Assembly (NCBI GenBank): GCA_019285715.1
Contig: CP079108.1
Location: 2,061,001 to 2,125,000, forward strand
Direction of reading: 5' to 3'
DNA length: 64,000 bases
Source of the DNA: Sphingosinicellaceae bacterium
GTDB taxonomy: Bacteria; Pseudomonadota; Alphaproteobacteria; Sphingomonadales; Sphingomonadaceae
The notes beneath the pieces are model-generated. The model worked only from the letters and a program-made list of their open reading frames with translations. It had not been told where the DNA came from and made no database searches. Below, one piece after another: positions 19,331-27,413 of this stretch; positions within the stretch are counted from its first letter, which is position 1; every line of letters starts with the position of its first letter. The position numbers and the translations under genes were made by a program.

Positions 19331-20302
19331 ATGCGAATGCGCGCGCTTGTCTGCCACCGGCTCTCCGACGACCGCTCGGGGACGCGCGTCGAGACCGATT
19401 GGCCCGAGGCGGCGGTGCCCGGGCCCGACGAGATCACCGTGGCGATGACCGCAGCGGCGCTGAACTATCCCGACCTGCTGATGCTGTCGGGCGGCTACCA
19501 GATGAAGCCGGAGCTGCCGTTCGTGCCAGGCAGCGAGGGCGCGGGACACATCGTTTCGGTGGGGGAGGGCGTGTCGGGCGAGTTGATCGGCGAGCGCGTC
19601 GTGGTGGGCGCGCGGCTCGGCACGCTGGCCGAGCGGATGACGCTACCTCTGGCGGCGGTGCGCTCGCTGCCACCGGGAATGCACGACGAGCAGGCGGCGG
19701 CGTTTACCATCGGCGGGCTGACGGCGTGGGTCGGGCTGGTCGAGCGCGGGCGGCTGGCGGCGGGCGAGCGTGTGCTGGTGCTCGGCGCGGGCGGCGGCAT
19801 GGGCTGGGCGGCGGTGCAGGTCGCGAAGGCCCGGGGCGCCTATGTCCTCGCGGCGACGAGCGATCCCGCGAAGGCCGAGTTGCTGCGCGGGTCAGGGGCG
19901 GACGAGGTGCTGCTCATCGACCGCGCCGCTCCCGATTTCGGGTTCAAGGACATCGACGTGGTGTTCGATCCCGTCGGCGGCGCGCTGGTGATGCCGGCGC
20001 TGAAGACCTTGTGCTGGAACGGGCGCTACCTGGTGATCGGGTTCACCGGCGGAGCACCGGTGCGGGTGCCGCTCAACCGCATGCTGATCAAGGGCATCGA
20101 GGTCGTCGGCGTGCGCGCCGGCGAGGCCGGGCGGCAGGATCCGGCGGCGGGGGTCCGCCACCTGCGCGAGATCGATGCGCTGGCGGCGGCGGGCAAGGTG
20201 ACGCCGCATATCGGGATGGCGGTGCCGCTGGAGCGGGCGGACGAGGCGTTCGCGGCGATGGCTGCGGGGCGGGTGACGGGCAAGGCGGTGGTGGTGTTTT
20301 AG
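19331..20302 (+). CDS. NADPH:quinone oxidoreductase-like MDR protein
   Basis: This 323-residue zinc-free medium-chain reductase has GROES-like N-domain motifs (ALNYPDLLMLSGGYQ, PFVPGSEGAGHI) and the Rossmann loop LGAGGGMGWAAVQVAKARG. Catalytic zinc ligands are absent, as in QOR/crotonyl-reductase-like members. The ATG at 19331 (or 19337) fits homologues better than the longer frame that reaches into the divergent synthetase. The neighbouring acyl-CoA synthetase suggests a shared acyl pathway (inference). Confidence 0.9.
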   Translation: MRMRALVCHRLSDDRSGTRVETDWPEAAVPGPDEITVAMTAAALNYPDLLMLSGGYQMKPELPFVPGSEGAGHIVSVGEGVSGELIGERVVVGARLGTLAERMTLPLAAVRSLPPGMHDEQAAAFTIGGLTAWVGLVERGRLAAGERVLVLGAGGGMGWAAVQVAKARGAYVLAATSDPAKAELLRGSGADEVLLIDRAAPDFGFKDIDVVFDPVGGALVMPALKTLCWNGRYLVIGFTGGAPVRVPLNRMLIKGIEVVGVRAGEAGRQDPAAGVRHLREIDALAAAGKVTPHIGMAVPLERADEAFAAMAAGRVTGKAVVVF

Positions 20303-20329
20303 CGGGCGCGCCGGTCCCCTCGCACCCTG

Positions 20330-20424
20330 TTGTCATTCCGGCGAAGGCCGGAACCCGGTTACCCCAGCACTCGACGTTCAGAGTGTGTAGTGCAGCTGGG
20401 TTCGGGCCTTCGCCGGAATGACAA
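20330..20424. repeat. Dispersed intergenic palindromic repeat, copy 4
   Basis: TTGTCATTCCGGCGAAGGCC (20330-20349) and its inverted partner GGCCTTCGCCGGAATGACAA (ending 20424) flank a 55-bp centre. The arms form a 20-bp perfect stem. It lies between the quinone-reductase-like and SnoaL-like genes. Confidence 0.85.
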
Positions 20425-20446
20425 CCAAGGGAACGGGACCGATTCA

Positions 20447-20890
20447 ATGATCCTCGGCGAACGCAAGCGTCGGCTGGCCGAATTCCTGGAGACCGTGTGG
20501 TCGCTCGGCGACGTCGAGGCGTGCGACCATTTCGTCGGCGCGAACTACACCGTCCGGCACGATCCGGGCGATCCCTGGCACGGCAGGACCCTCGACCGCG
20601 AGGGCTTCAAGGACCGCGTCCGCACCTCGCGCGCGCCGTTCCCGGACCAGCGCTTCCATGTCGCCGCGCTGCTCGAGGACGACGGCAAGGTGGCGGTGGC
20701 GTGGACGTGGACCGCCACCCACCAAGGCGACATCCCCGGCTTTCCCGCCACCGGCCAGCCGCTCGCGATGTCGGGCCTGACCGTCTACGACTTCGACGCC
20801 GAGGGCCTGATCACCGGCCACTGGCAGGTGTCCGACCGGCTCGGCGTCTATGGCCAGCTGCAGGCGGCGCGGCAGGCCGGCCCCGCCTAG
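20447..20890 (+). CDS. SnoaL-like/ester cyclase family protein
   Basis: This 147-residue NTF2-fold protein has the typical early helix (LAEFLETVWSLGDVEACDHFV), DPGDPWHGRTLDREGFKDRV, and the core VAVAWTWTATHQGDIPGFPATGQPLAMSG. Members of the family hydrolyse or cyclise small ligands, and many are uncharacterised. The ATG at 20447 is preceded by AAGGGAA. The stop TAG overlaps that of the convergent DUF885 gene in CTAG. Confidence 0.85.
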   Translation: MILGERKRRLAEFLETVWSLGDVEACDHFVGANYTVRHDPGDPWHGRTLDREGFKDRVRTSRAPFPDQRFHVAALLEDDGKVAVAWTWTATHQGDIPGFPATGQPLAMSGLTVYDFDAEGLITGHWQVSDRLGVYGQLQAARQAGPA

Positions 20891-22701
20891 GCCGTCCCGA
20901 ACCGCCGCTGCACGACCTTTGCCAGCACCTCGAGCGGCACGCCGCCCGTCATCACGACGGTGTCGTTGAAGTCCCGCACGTCGAACGCCGCGCCGGCCTT
21001 GGCCTTCGCCAGTTCGCGCAGGCGCAGGATCTCGTTGTGGCCGATCTTGTAGCCGCAGGCTTGGCCCGGCGAGGCGCAGTAGCGGTCGATCTCGCTGGTC
21101 ACCGCGGCCTTCGAGCGGCCGGTGTTGGCGACCATGAAGTCGATCGCCTTGTCGCGGGTCCAGCGCTTCGCGTGCAGCCCGGTGTCGACGACCAGCCGCA
21201 CGGCCCGGAAGCGCTGCGCCTGCAGGTAGCCGAGGCGGCTCCACGGGTCGTCATCGTAGGACCCGCTCTCGTCCACCAGCTGTTCGGCATACAGTGCCCA
21301 GCCCTCGACGAAGGCGTTGAAGCCGAGCAGCGAGGTCATGAGCGGCAGTTCCTTGGCGTGCTCGGCGAGGTAGGCACCCTGCCAGGCATGGCCCGGGATG
21401 CCCTCGTGCGCGGTCAGGGACGCGAGCTGGAAGCGCGGCCAGACGCTCATGTCCTTGAGGTTGATGTAGTAGATCGCCGGCCGTGAGCCATCGAGCGAGG
21501 CGAAGTTCATGTAGCCCAGCGCCGCGCCGTCCTGGATGTCGGGCGGCACGCGCTTGACCTGCACGTCGGCCTTCAACTTCAGCTTCGACAGCTTGGGCAT
21601 CAGCGCGTGGACGATGTTCACCCGCTCCTGGCAAAAGGCGATGACCGCGGCGCGCCCGGCGTCGGTGGCAGGGTAGGTGAAGCGCGGGTCCTTCGCCAGC
21701 GTCGTCATGCGGTCGCTCACCGAGCCCTGGCTCAGACCCTGCGCCTTGAGCAGCGCGTCCATCTTCGCGTCGATCTCGGCATTCTGGCGCAAGCCGGTCT
21801 GGTGGATCGTCTCGGGGTCGAGGTCGGTCGTCGTCGAGGCCTTGAGCAGCCAACGGTAATAAGCGTCGCCGTTCGGCAGCTTCCACACCCCCGCGCGGTC
21901 GTCGGGCTTGAGTGCTGCCAGCGCCGCGGTCTGGCGGTCGAGGGCGGGGTAGATCAGCGTCGCGACGATCTTCGTCGCGCGCGCCGTCGGGTCGGGGGCG
22001 CCGACCTTGAGCGCGCGGGTCTTGAGGTTGGTGACGACACGCTGCTCGCCCGCGGGCACGGCCCGAAATCCGCGCTGCTGGGTCAGCGTGTTGGTCATCA
22101 GGAAGTCGGGCATGACGACGCCCTTCGCGGCATCGGCCTTGAGGGCTTCGGTCTCCTGGTCGAGTTGCTTCGCGACGCCGGTGAGGCGGGACAGGTAGGC
22201 CTCGACGTCGGCGGGGACCTCGATGTGCTGCTCGGAATCGAGGAACTCGGCGAACTGCGAATAGGTGCCGTTCTGCTGGCTGACGACGTACGGTCCGCCC
22301 CCGCTGATGCTGGAACTGCCGTAGCCGAAGCGATGGCCTTCGAGAGCGAGGTCGAGCGCGAACAGCAAGGTGTCGTAGCGGGTCTTGTCGATGTCCGAGA
22401 GCTTGGCTCGGTCGACCGCGACGAGATGCTTGCGGTAGCCGGCGGTGCGCGCGGCATCACGGGCGCGCTCGGCCAGCGACAGGTCGCTCGACCGGCCGGC
22501 AAGCGCCGCCAGCGCCCCGCGGTCGAGACCGAGGTTGGTCGCAGCCTCGGGTGAATTGAGCAGGATGTCGTCGGCGATCTTCTGGACCACCGGGGCCAGC
22601 GCCGAGGCGTTCGCCGTCGCGGCACGGGCGAGGCCGGGCAGGGTGGTGACCGCTCCGGCGGCGACGAGGGTGGCAAGCAGTTCGCGGCGGCTCGGCGTCA
22701 T
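20887..22701 (-). CDS. DUF885 family protein, Tat-exported, metallopeptidase-like
   Basis: This 604-residue protein has a twin-arginine-type signal (SRRELLATLVAAGAVTTL) ending near ARA, so it is periplasmic or envelope-located. The body carries the DUF885 hallmarks: ALGYMNFASLDGSRPAIYYIN, the metal-site motif HEGIPGHAWQ and EGWALYAEQL, and the C-terminal PGQACGYKIGHNEILRLRE. These suit a zinc-dependent peptidase or hydrolase; the substrate is unknown. It converges on the SnoaL-like gene. Confidence 0.88.
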   Translation of the reverse strand: MTPSRRELLATLVAAGAVTTLPGLARAATANASALAPVVQKIADDILLNSPEAATNLGLDRGALAALAGRSSDLSLAERARDAARTAGYRKHLVAVDRAKLSDIDKTRYDTLLFALDLALEGHRFGYGSSSISGGGPYVVSQQNGTYSQFAEFLDSEQHIEVPADVEAYLSRLTGVAKQLDQETEALKADAAKGVVMPDFLMTNTLTQQRGFRAVPAGEQRVVTNLKTRALKVGAPDPTARATKIVATLIYPALDRQTAALAALKPDDRAGVWKLPNGDAYYRWLLKASTTTDLDPETIHQTGLRQNAEIDAKMDALLKAQGLSQGSVSDRMTTLAKDPRFTYPATDAGRAAVIAFCQERVNIVHALMPKLSKLKLKADVQVKRVPPDIQDGAALGYMNFASLDGSRPAIYYINLKDMSVWPRFQLASLTAHEGIPGHAWQGAYLAEHAKELPLMTSLLGFNAFVEGWALYAEQLVDESGSYDDDPWSRLGYLQAQRFRAVRLVVDTGLHAKRWTRDKAIDFMVANTGRSKAAVTSEIDRYCASPGQACGYKIGHNEILRLRELAKAKAGAAFDVRDFNDTVVMTGGVPLEVLAKVVQRRFGTA

Positions 22702-22787
22702 CGAATATCCTCATGGAATTGCGGCGCGACGCTAGCCGATGCCGCGCCCGGTGCAAGGGCGGTTAACGCACAAATCGCCGGCTGCGG

Positions 22788-22839
22788 TCCTTACGCGATC
22801 CTTACGCCTGCCGGCGCCCGCCGCATGGAACGCTTACGC
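22788..22839 (+). promoter_or_regulatory. Phased direct repeats upstream of kdp (putative KdpE operator)
   Basis: TCCTTACGC occurs at 22788-22796 and 22799-22807, an 11-bp period, with a third GCTTACGC at 22832-22839. Tandem sites one helical turn apart are the usual layout for OmpR/KdpE-family regulators, and KdpE is encoded at the end of this operon. The assignment is inference. Confidence 0.5.
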
Positions 22840-22863
22840 AACGAGGCCTAGCTAGGAGGCTCA

Positions 22864-22893
22864 ATGTTGGAGTGTTCATCATGCAGGATTTGA
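22864..22893 (+). other. Possible 9-codon leader ORF before kdp
   Basis: ATG at 22864 with a strong AGGAGG at 22854-22859 opens a 9-codon frame (MLECSSCRI) that ends at 22893 inside the start of the next small ORF. A perfect 10-bp palindrome CCTAGCTAGG (22847-22856) overlaps its ribosome-binding site. It may be a leader peptide or chance. Confidence 0.25.
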
Positions 22894-22964
22894 TCGCAGT
22901 CGGGGCCATCATCGGGCTGACGCTCGCGACCCTGGTTTACATCGCGCTCGCCGACCGGGCCTGA
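22881..22964 (+). CDS. Small hydrophobic protein, first gene of kdp operon
   Basis: A 27-residue ORF (start MQDLIAVGAIIGLTLATLVY, end ALADRA) consisting of one membrane helix and a charged tail. It starts 8 bp after GGAG and ends 11 bp before kdpF. Small single-helix ORFs at this spot are known in some kdp operons of other bacteria, so it is probably a real small protein associated with the KdpFABC pump. The function is unknown. Confidence 0.6.
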   Translation: MQDLIAVGAIIGLTLATLVYIALADRA

Positions 22965-22975
22965 GGAACCATCAC

Positions 22976-23065
22976 ATGACCCTCGATCTCTGGCTCGGCG
23001 CGCTGACCGCCGCCGGCCTTCTCCTTTATCTCGTCGCCGTGCTCGTCCGGCCCGAGCGATTTTGA
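22976..23065 (+). CDS. kdpF: K+-transporting ATPase subunit KdpF
   Basis: A 29-residue single-helix protein ending LVRPERF, the typical KdpF tail (YLxxALLRPExF). KdpF stabilises the KdpABC complex at the lipid interface. The ATG at 22976 lies 16 bp before the kdpA start region, on the same transcript. Confidence 0.88.
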   Translation: MTLDLWLGALTAAGLLLYLVAVLVRPERF

Positions 23066-23081
23066 CCTCGGGACCCCGCAC

Positions 23082-24785
23082 ATGACCGTTCAGGGCTGGC
23101 TGCTGATCGCAGTCTTCACAGCGCTGGTGATCGCCATCACCAAACCGATGGGAGCGTGGCTGTTCGCGCTGTATGAAGGGCGTCGAACGCCGCTCCATGT
23201 CGTGCTCGGCCCCGTCGAGCGGGGCTTCTATGCGTTGTCCGGCGTCGATCCCGAGGCCGAGATGAGCTGGCGGCGCTACGCCGTGCACGTCATCCTGTTC
23301 AGCGTGTTCGGCGCACTGACGCTGTACTCGCTGCAGCGGCTGCAGGCCTTCCTGCCGCTCAACCCGCAGGGCTTTCCCGCGGTCAGCGAGCATTTGTCGT
23401 TCAACACGGCAGTCAGCTTCGTCACCAACACCAACTGGCAGTCGTACTCGGGCGAGTCGACGATGAGCCACCTGACCCAGATGGCGGGCCTCGCGGTCCA
23501 CAACTTCCTGTCGGCCGCGACCGGCATCGCCATCGCGTTCGCGGTCATCCGCGGTTTCGCGCGCAAGGAAGCCAGCGGCCTCGGCAACTTCTGGGCCGAC
23601 CTGACGCGGGTGACTTTGTACCTGCTGCTGCCGGCCTGCATCGTCTATGCAGTCGTGCTGGTCGCGCTCGGCGTGCCGCAGACGCTGGCCGGGTCGGTCA
23701 CCGCGACGACGCTCGAGGGCGCGAAGCAGGTGCTGGCGCTCGGGCCGGTGGCCTCGCAGGAAGCGATCAAGATGCTCGGCACCAATGGTGGCGGCTTCTT
23801 CAACGCCAACTCGGCGCACCCGTTCGAGAACCCCAGCGCGCTCAGCAACCTGCTGCAGATGCTGTCGATCTTCTCCCTCGGTGCCGGCCTGACCTGGACC
23901 TTCGGCAAGGCCGTCGGCAACACCCGGCAGGGCTGGGCGATCTTCGCGACGATGCTCATCCTGTTCCTCGCCGGCACCACCGTTGCCTACATGAGCGAGG
24001 CCGCAGCCAACCCGCAGCTCGCGCACCTCGGCGTCGCCGGCGGCAACATGGAGGGCAAGGAGGTCCGCTTCGGCATCGCCGCGTCCGCCCTGTTCGCGAC
24101 GATCACAACCGATGCCTCGTGCGGAGCGGTCAACGCCATGCACGATAGCTTCTCGGCGATCGGTGGCATGGTGCCGCTGTTCAACATCCAGCTCGGCGAG
24201 ATCATCTTCGGCGGCGTCGGGTCGGGCCTGTACGGCTTCCTGCTTTACGCCATCCTCGCGGTGTTCGTCGCCGGGCTGATGGTCGGGCGGTCGCCGGAAT
24301 ACGTCGGCAAGAAGATCGAGGCGCGCGAGGTCAAGCTCGCGGTGCTGGCGATCGCGGTGTTGCCGCTGGTCATCCTCGGCTTCACCGGCATCGCGGCGGT
24401 GCTGCCCGACGGACTCGCGGGTCGCGCCAACATGGGGCCGCACGGCTTCTCGGAGATCCTCTATGCCTTCACCAGCGCAGTCGGCAACAACGGCTCGGGG
24501 TTCGCCGGACTGACCGCCAACACGCCATTCTACGACGGCTTGCTGGCAGTCGCGATGTGGCTCGGACGGTTCTTCGTGGTCGTGCCGGTGCTCGCCATCG
24601 CCGGGTCGCTCGCCGCCAAACGCGTCGTGCCGCAGTCGTCGGGGTCGTTCCCGACCACTGGCCCGCTGTGGGTCGGGCTGCTGATCGGCATCATCCTGAT
24701 CGTCGGCGGTCTGACCTTCCTGCCGTCGCTCGCCCTCGGACCCGTGGCCGACCAGTTCGCCACCGTCCGCGGCCAGTTGTTCTAA
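23082..24785 (+). CDS. kdpA: K+-transporting ATPase subunit KdpA
   Basis: This 567-residue inner-membrane, K+-channel-like subunit binds and passes K+. It has about ten helices and the four degenerate P-loop filters, including [48 protein letters not shown] and [12 protein letters not shown]. The length matches the family. Second or third gene of the kdp operon. Confidence 0.98.
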   Translation: MTVQGWLLIAVFTALVIAITKPMGAWLFALYEGRRTPLHVVLGPVERGFYALSGVDPEAEMSWRRYAVHVILFSVFGALTLYSLQRLQAFLPLNPQGFPAVSEHLSFNTAVSFVTNTNWQSYSGESTMSHLTQMAGLAVHNFLSAATGIAIAFAVIRGFARKEASGLGNFWADLTRVTLYLLLPACIVYAVVLVALGVPQTLAGSVTATTLEGAKQVLALGPVASQEAIKMLGTNGGGFFNANSAHPFENPSALSNLLQMLSIFSLGAGLTWTFGKAVGNTRQGWAIFATMLILFLAGTTVAYMSEAAANPQLAHLGVAGGNMEGKEVRFGIAASALFATITTDASCGAVNAMHDSFSAIGGMVPLFNIQLGEIIFGGVGSGLYGFLLYAILAVFVAGLMVGRSPEYVGKKIEAREVKLAVLAIAVLPLVILGFTGIAAVLPDGLAGRANMGPHGFSEILYAFTSAVGNNGSGFAGLTANTPFYDGLLAVAMWLGRFFVVVPVLAIAGSLAAKRVVPQSSGSFPTTGPLWVGLLIGIILIVGGLTFLPSLALGPVADQFATVRGQLF

Positions 24786-24798
24786 GGGAATCAAGACC

Positions 24799-26808
24799 AT
24801 GTCCCGCGCCACCACCCCATCGCTGTTCAACGCCGCCCTCGTCGGGCCCGCGCTGGGCGATGCCTTCAAGAAGCTTGCGCCCAACCAGCTGGTCCGCAAC
24901 CCGGTGATGTTCGTCACCGCGGTCGTCGCCCTGCTGCTCACCGTCCTGCTGTTCACCGGCGGGGCCGGGCCGAGCTTCCCGTTCCAGGTCCAGATCGTCG
25001 TCTGGCTGTGGCTGACCGTATTGTTCGGGAATTTCGCCGAGGCCATCGCCGAAGGGCGCGGCAAGGCCCAGGCCGCCTCGCTCCGCCAGACCAAGGGGGA
25101 GCTCACCGCGACCCGCCAGTCCGGCGAGACGGTGGCCGCGTCGGAGCTCAAGGTCGGCGACATCGTCATCGTCGGCACCGGCGACCTGATCCCCGCCGAT
25201 GGCGAAGTCGTCGAGGGCGTCGCCTCGGTCAACGAGGCCGCGATCACCGGCGAGAGCGCTCCGGTCATCCGCGAGGCCGGCGGCGACCGCTCGGCCGTCA
25301 CCGCGGGCACCCGCGTCATCTCCGACCGCATCGTCGTGCGGGTCACCGCCGGCCCGGGCGAAGGCTTCCTCGACCGCATGATCGCGCTGGTCGAAGGCGC
25401 CTCACGCCAGAAGACCCCGAACGAGATCGCGCTGACCATCCTGCTCGTCGGCCTGACGATCATCTTCCTGATCGCGGTCGGCACCGTGCCGATGTTCGCC
25501 GCCTACGCCGGCGGCGCGGTCCCCGTCGTGCTGCTTGCGGCGCTTCTGATCACGCTGATCCCGACGACGATCGCGGCCCTGCTGTCCGCGATCGGCATCG
25601 CCGGCATGGACCGGCTGGTGCGCTTCAATGTGCTCGCCAAGTCGGGGCGGGCGGTGGAAGCTGCGGGCGACATCGACGTGCTGCTGCTCGACAAGACCGG
25701 CACGATTACCGTCGGCGACCGCCAGGCGACCGAGTTCCGCGCCGTCACGGGCGTCTCGATGAACGAGCTCGCCGAGGCCGTGTACCTCGCCAGCCTCGCC
25801 GACGAGACGCCGGAGGGCCGCTCGATCGTCGTCCTCGCCCGCGAGCAGCACGGCCAAACCGCAATCATGCCGATAGGCGCCGAAGTCGTACCATTCTCGG
25901 CCTCGACGCGGCTCTCGGGCCTGCGGTTCGACGACAGCTTCATCCAGAAGGGTGCGGTCGACTCCGTCCTCAAGACCGTCGGCGACAGCGCCCAGGCGAC
26001 CGAGCTGCGCCGCATGACCGACGAGATCGCGCGCTCGGGCGGCACGCCGCTCGCCGTCATCCGCGACGGCCGCCTGCTCGGCGCGGTCCACCTCAAGGAC
26101 ATCGTCAAGGCCGGCATGCGCGAGCGCTTCGCCGAACTCCGCCGCATGGGCATCCGCACCGTGATGATCACCGGCGACAACCCGTTGACGGCCGCGAGCA
26201 TTGCCGCAGAGGCCGGGGTCGACGACTTCCTCGCGCAGGCGACGCCTGAGGACAAGCTTGCCTACATCCGCAAGGAGCAGGTCGGCGGGCGCTTGGTCGC
26301 GATGTGTGGCGACGGCACCAACGACGCCCCCGCGCTCGCCCAGGCCGATGTCGGCGTGACGATGAACACCGGCACGCAGGCCGCGCGCGAGGCCGGCAAC
26401 ATGGTCGACCTCGGCAGCGACCCGACCAAGCTCATCGAGATCGTCGGCCTGGGCAAGCAGCTGCTGATGACCCGCGGCGCACTGACGACGTTCTCGATCT
26501 CGAATGACGTCGCCAAGTACTTCGCCATCCTGCCGGCGATCTTCGTCGTGCTCTATCCCGGCCTCGCGGCGCTCAACGTCATGCACCTCGCCAGCCCCGA
26601 GAGCGCGATCCTGTCGGCGGTGATCTTCAACGCGCTTATCATACCGGCGCTGGTGCCGCTGGCGCTCAAGGGCGTGAAGTACCGGCCGGCGGGGGCGGGC
26701 GCTCTGCTGTCGCGCAACCTCGCGGTCTACGGCCTGGGTGGCCTGATCGCGCCGTTCGTCGGCATCAAGCTCATCGACCTCGTCGTTTCCGGCGCCGGCC
26801 TCGCTTAA
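24799..26808 (+). CDS. kdpB: K+-transporting P-type ATPase subunit KdpB
   Basis: This 669-residue P-type ATPase couples ATP hydrolysis to K+ uptake. Visible landmarks are the actuator loop ITGESAPV, phosphorylation site D298 in [13 protein letters not shown], the nucleotide-domain region [11 protein letters not shown], and the hinge [19 protein letters not shown]. It lies 13 bp after kdpA. Confidence 0.98.
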   Translation: MSRATTPSLFNAALVGPALGDAFKKLAPNQLVRNPVMFVTAVVALLLTVLLFTGGAGPSFPFQVQIVVWLWLTVLFGNFAEAIAEGRGKAQAASLRQTKGELTATRQSGETVAASELKVGDIVIVGTGDLIPADGEVVEGVASVNEAAITGESAPVIREAGGDRSAVTAGTRVISDRIVVRVTAGPGEGFLDRMIALVEGASRQKTPNEIALTILLVGLTIIFLIAVGTVPMFAAYAGGAVPVVLLAALLITLIPTTIAALLSAIGIAGMDRLVRFNVLAKSGRAVEAAGDIDVLLLDKTGTITVGDRQATEFRAVTGVSMNELAEAVYLASLADETPEGRSIVVLAREQHGQTAIMPIGAEVVPFSASTRLSGLRFDDSFIQKGAVDSVLKTVGDSAQATELRRMTDEIARSGGTPLAVIRDGRLLGAVHLKDIVKAGMRERFAELRRMGIRTVMITGDNPLTAASIAAEAGVDDFLAQATPEDKLAYIRKEQVGGRLVAMCGDGTNDAPALAQADVGVTMNTGTQAAREAGNMVDLGSDPTKLIEIVGLGKQLLMTRGALTTFSISNDVAKYFAILPAIFVVLYPGLAALNVMHLASPESAILSAVIFNALIIPALVPLALKGVKYRPAGAGALLSRNLAVYGLGGLIAPFVGIKLIDLVVSGAGLA

Positions 26809-26819
26809 GGACCCCGCAC

Positions 26820-27413
26820 ATGAACTCCGATATCTCCAGCGCCCTGCGCCCCGCCGTCGTCATGCTGCTGCTGTTCACGCTGCTGACCGGCCTCGCTTAT
26901 CCCGCGGTCATCCTCGGCATCGGGCAACTGCTGTTCCCGGCGCAGGCCAACGGCAGCCTCGTCCGCGACGCCAAGGGGGCCGTCGTCGGGTCCGAATTGA
27001 TCGGGCAGGGCTTTGCCGCGGCGAAGTACTTCCACGGCCGGCCATCGGCGGCGGGCAAGGGCTATGACGGCCAGTCGTCGGGCGGCTCGAACTTCGGGCC
27101 GAACGCAAAGGGCCTGATCGACCGCGTCAAGACCGACGCCGCCGTGGCCCGCAAGGACGGCGCTACCGGTGCCTTTCCCGCCGACATGCTGACCGCATCG
27201 GGTTCGGGCCTCGACCCGCATATCTCGCCCGCTACCGCTTATGCTCAGGTCGATCGCGTCGCCAAGGCGCGCGGACTGGAGGCAACCAAGGTCAAGGCGA
27301 TGGTCGACGCCGCGGTCGAGGGCCCGCTCGCCAACATTCTCGGCGAACCGCGCGTCAACGTACTGAAGCTCAATCGACAGCTGGACGCAGCCGGGGCACA
27401 ATCGGCCGGGTGA
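26820..27413 (+). CDS. kdpC: K+-transporting ATPase subunit KdpC
   Basis: This 197-residue subunit has one N-terminal membrane helix (VVMLLLFTLLTGLAYPAVI) and a periplasmic domain with KYFHGRPSAAG, ASGSGLDPHISPATAYAQVDRVA and the C-terminal GEPRVNVLKLN signature. It assists ATP binding and assembly of KdpFABC. The TGA overlaps the kdpD GTG start by 4 bp. Confidence 0.97.
   Translation: MNSDISSALRPAVVMLLLFTLLTGLAYPAVILGIGQLLFPAQANGSLVRDAKGAVVGSELIGQGFAAAKYFHGRPSAAGKGYDGQSSGGSNFGPNAKGLIDRVKTDAAVARKDGATGAFPADMLTASGSGLDPHISPATAYAQVDRVAKARGLEATKVKAMVDAAVEGPLANILGEPRVNVLKLNRQLDAAGAQSAG

Noticed and set aside
22848-25484. 878-codon minus-strand open frame across kdpA/kdpB
   Set aside because: Antisense to intact KdpA and KdpB; charged low-complexity product, no family.
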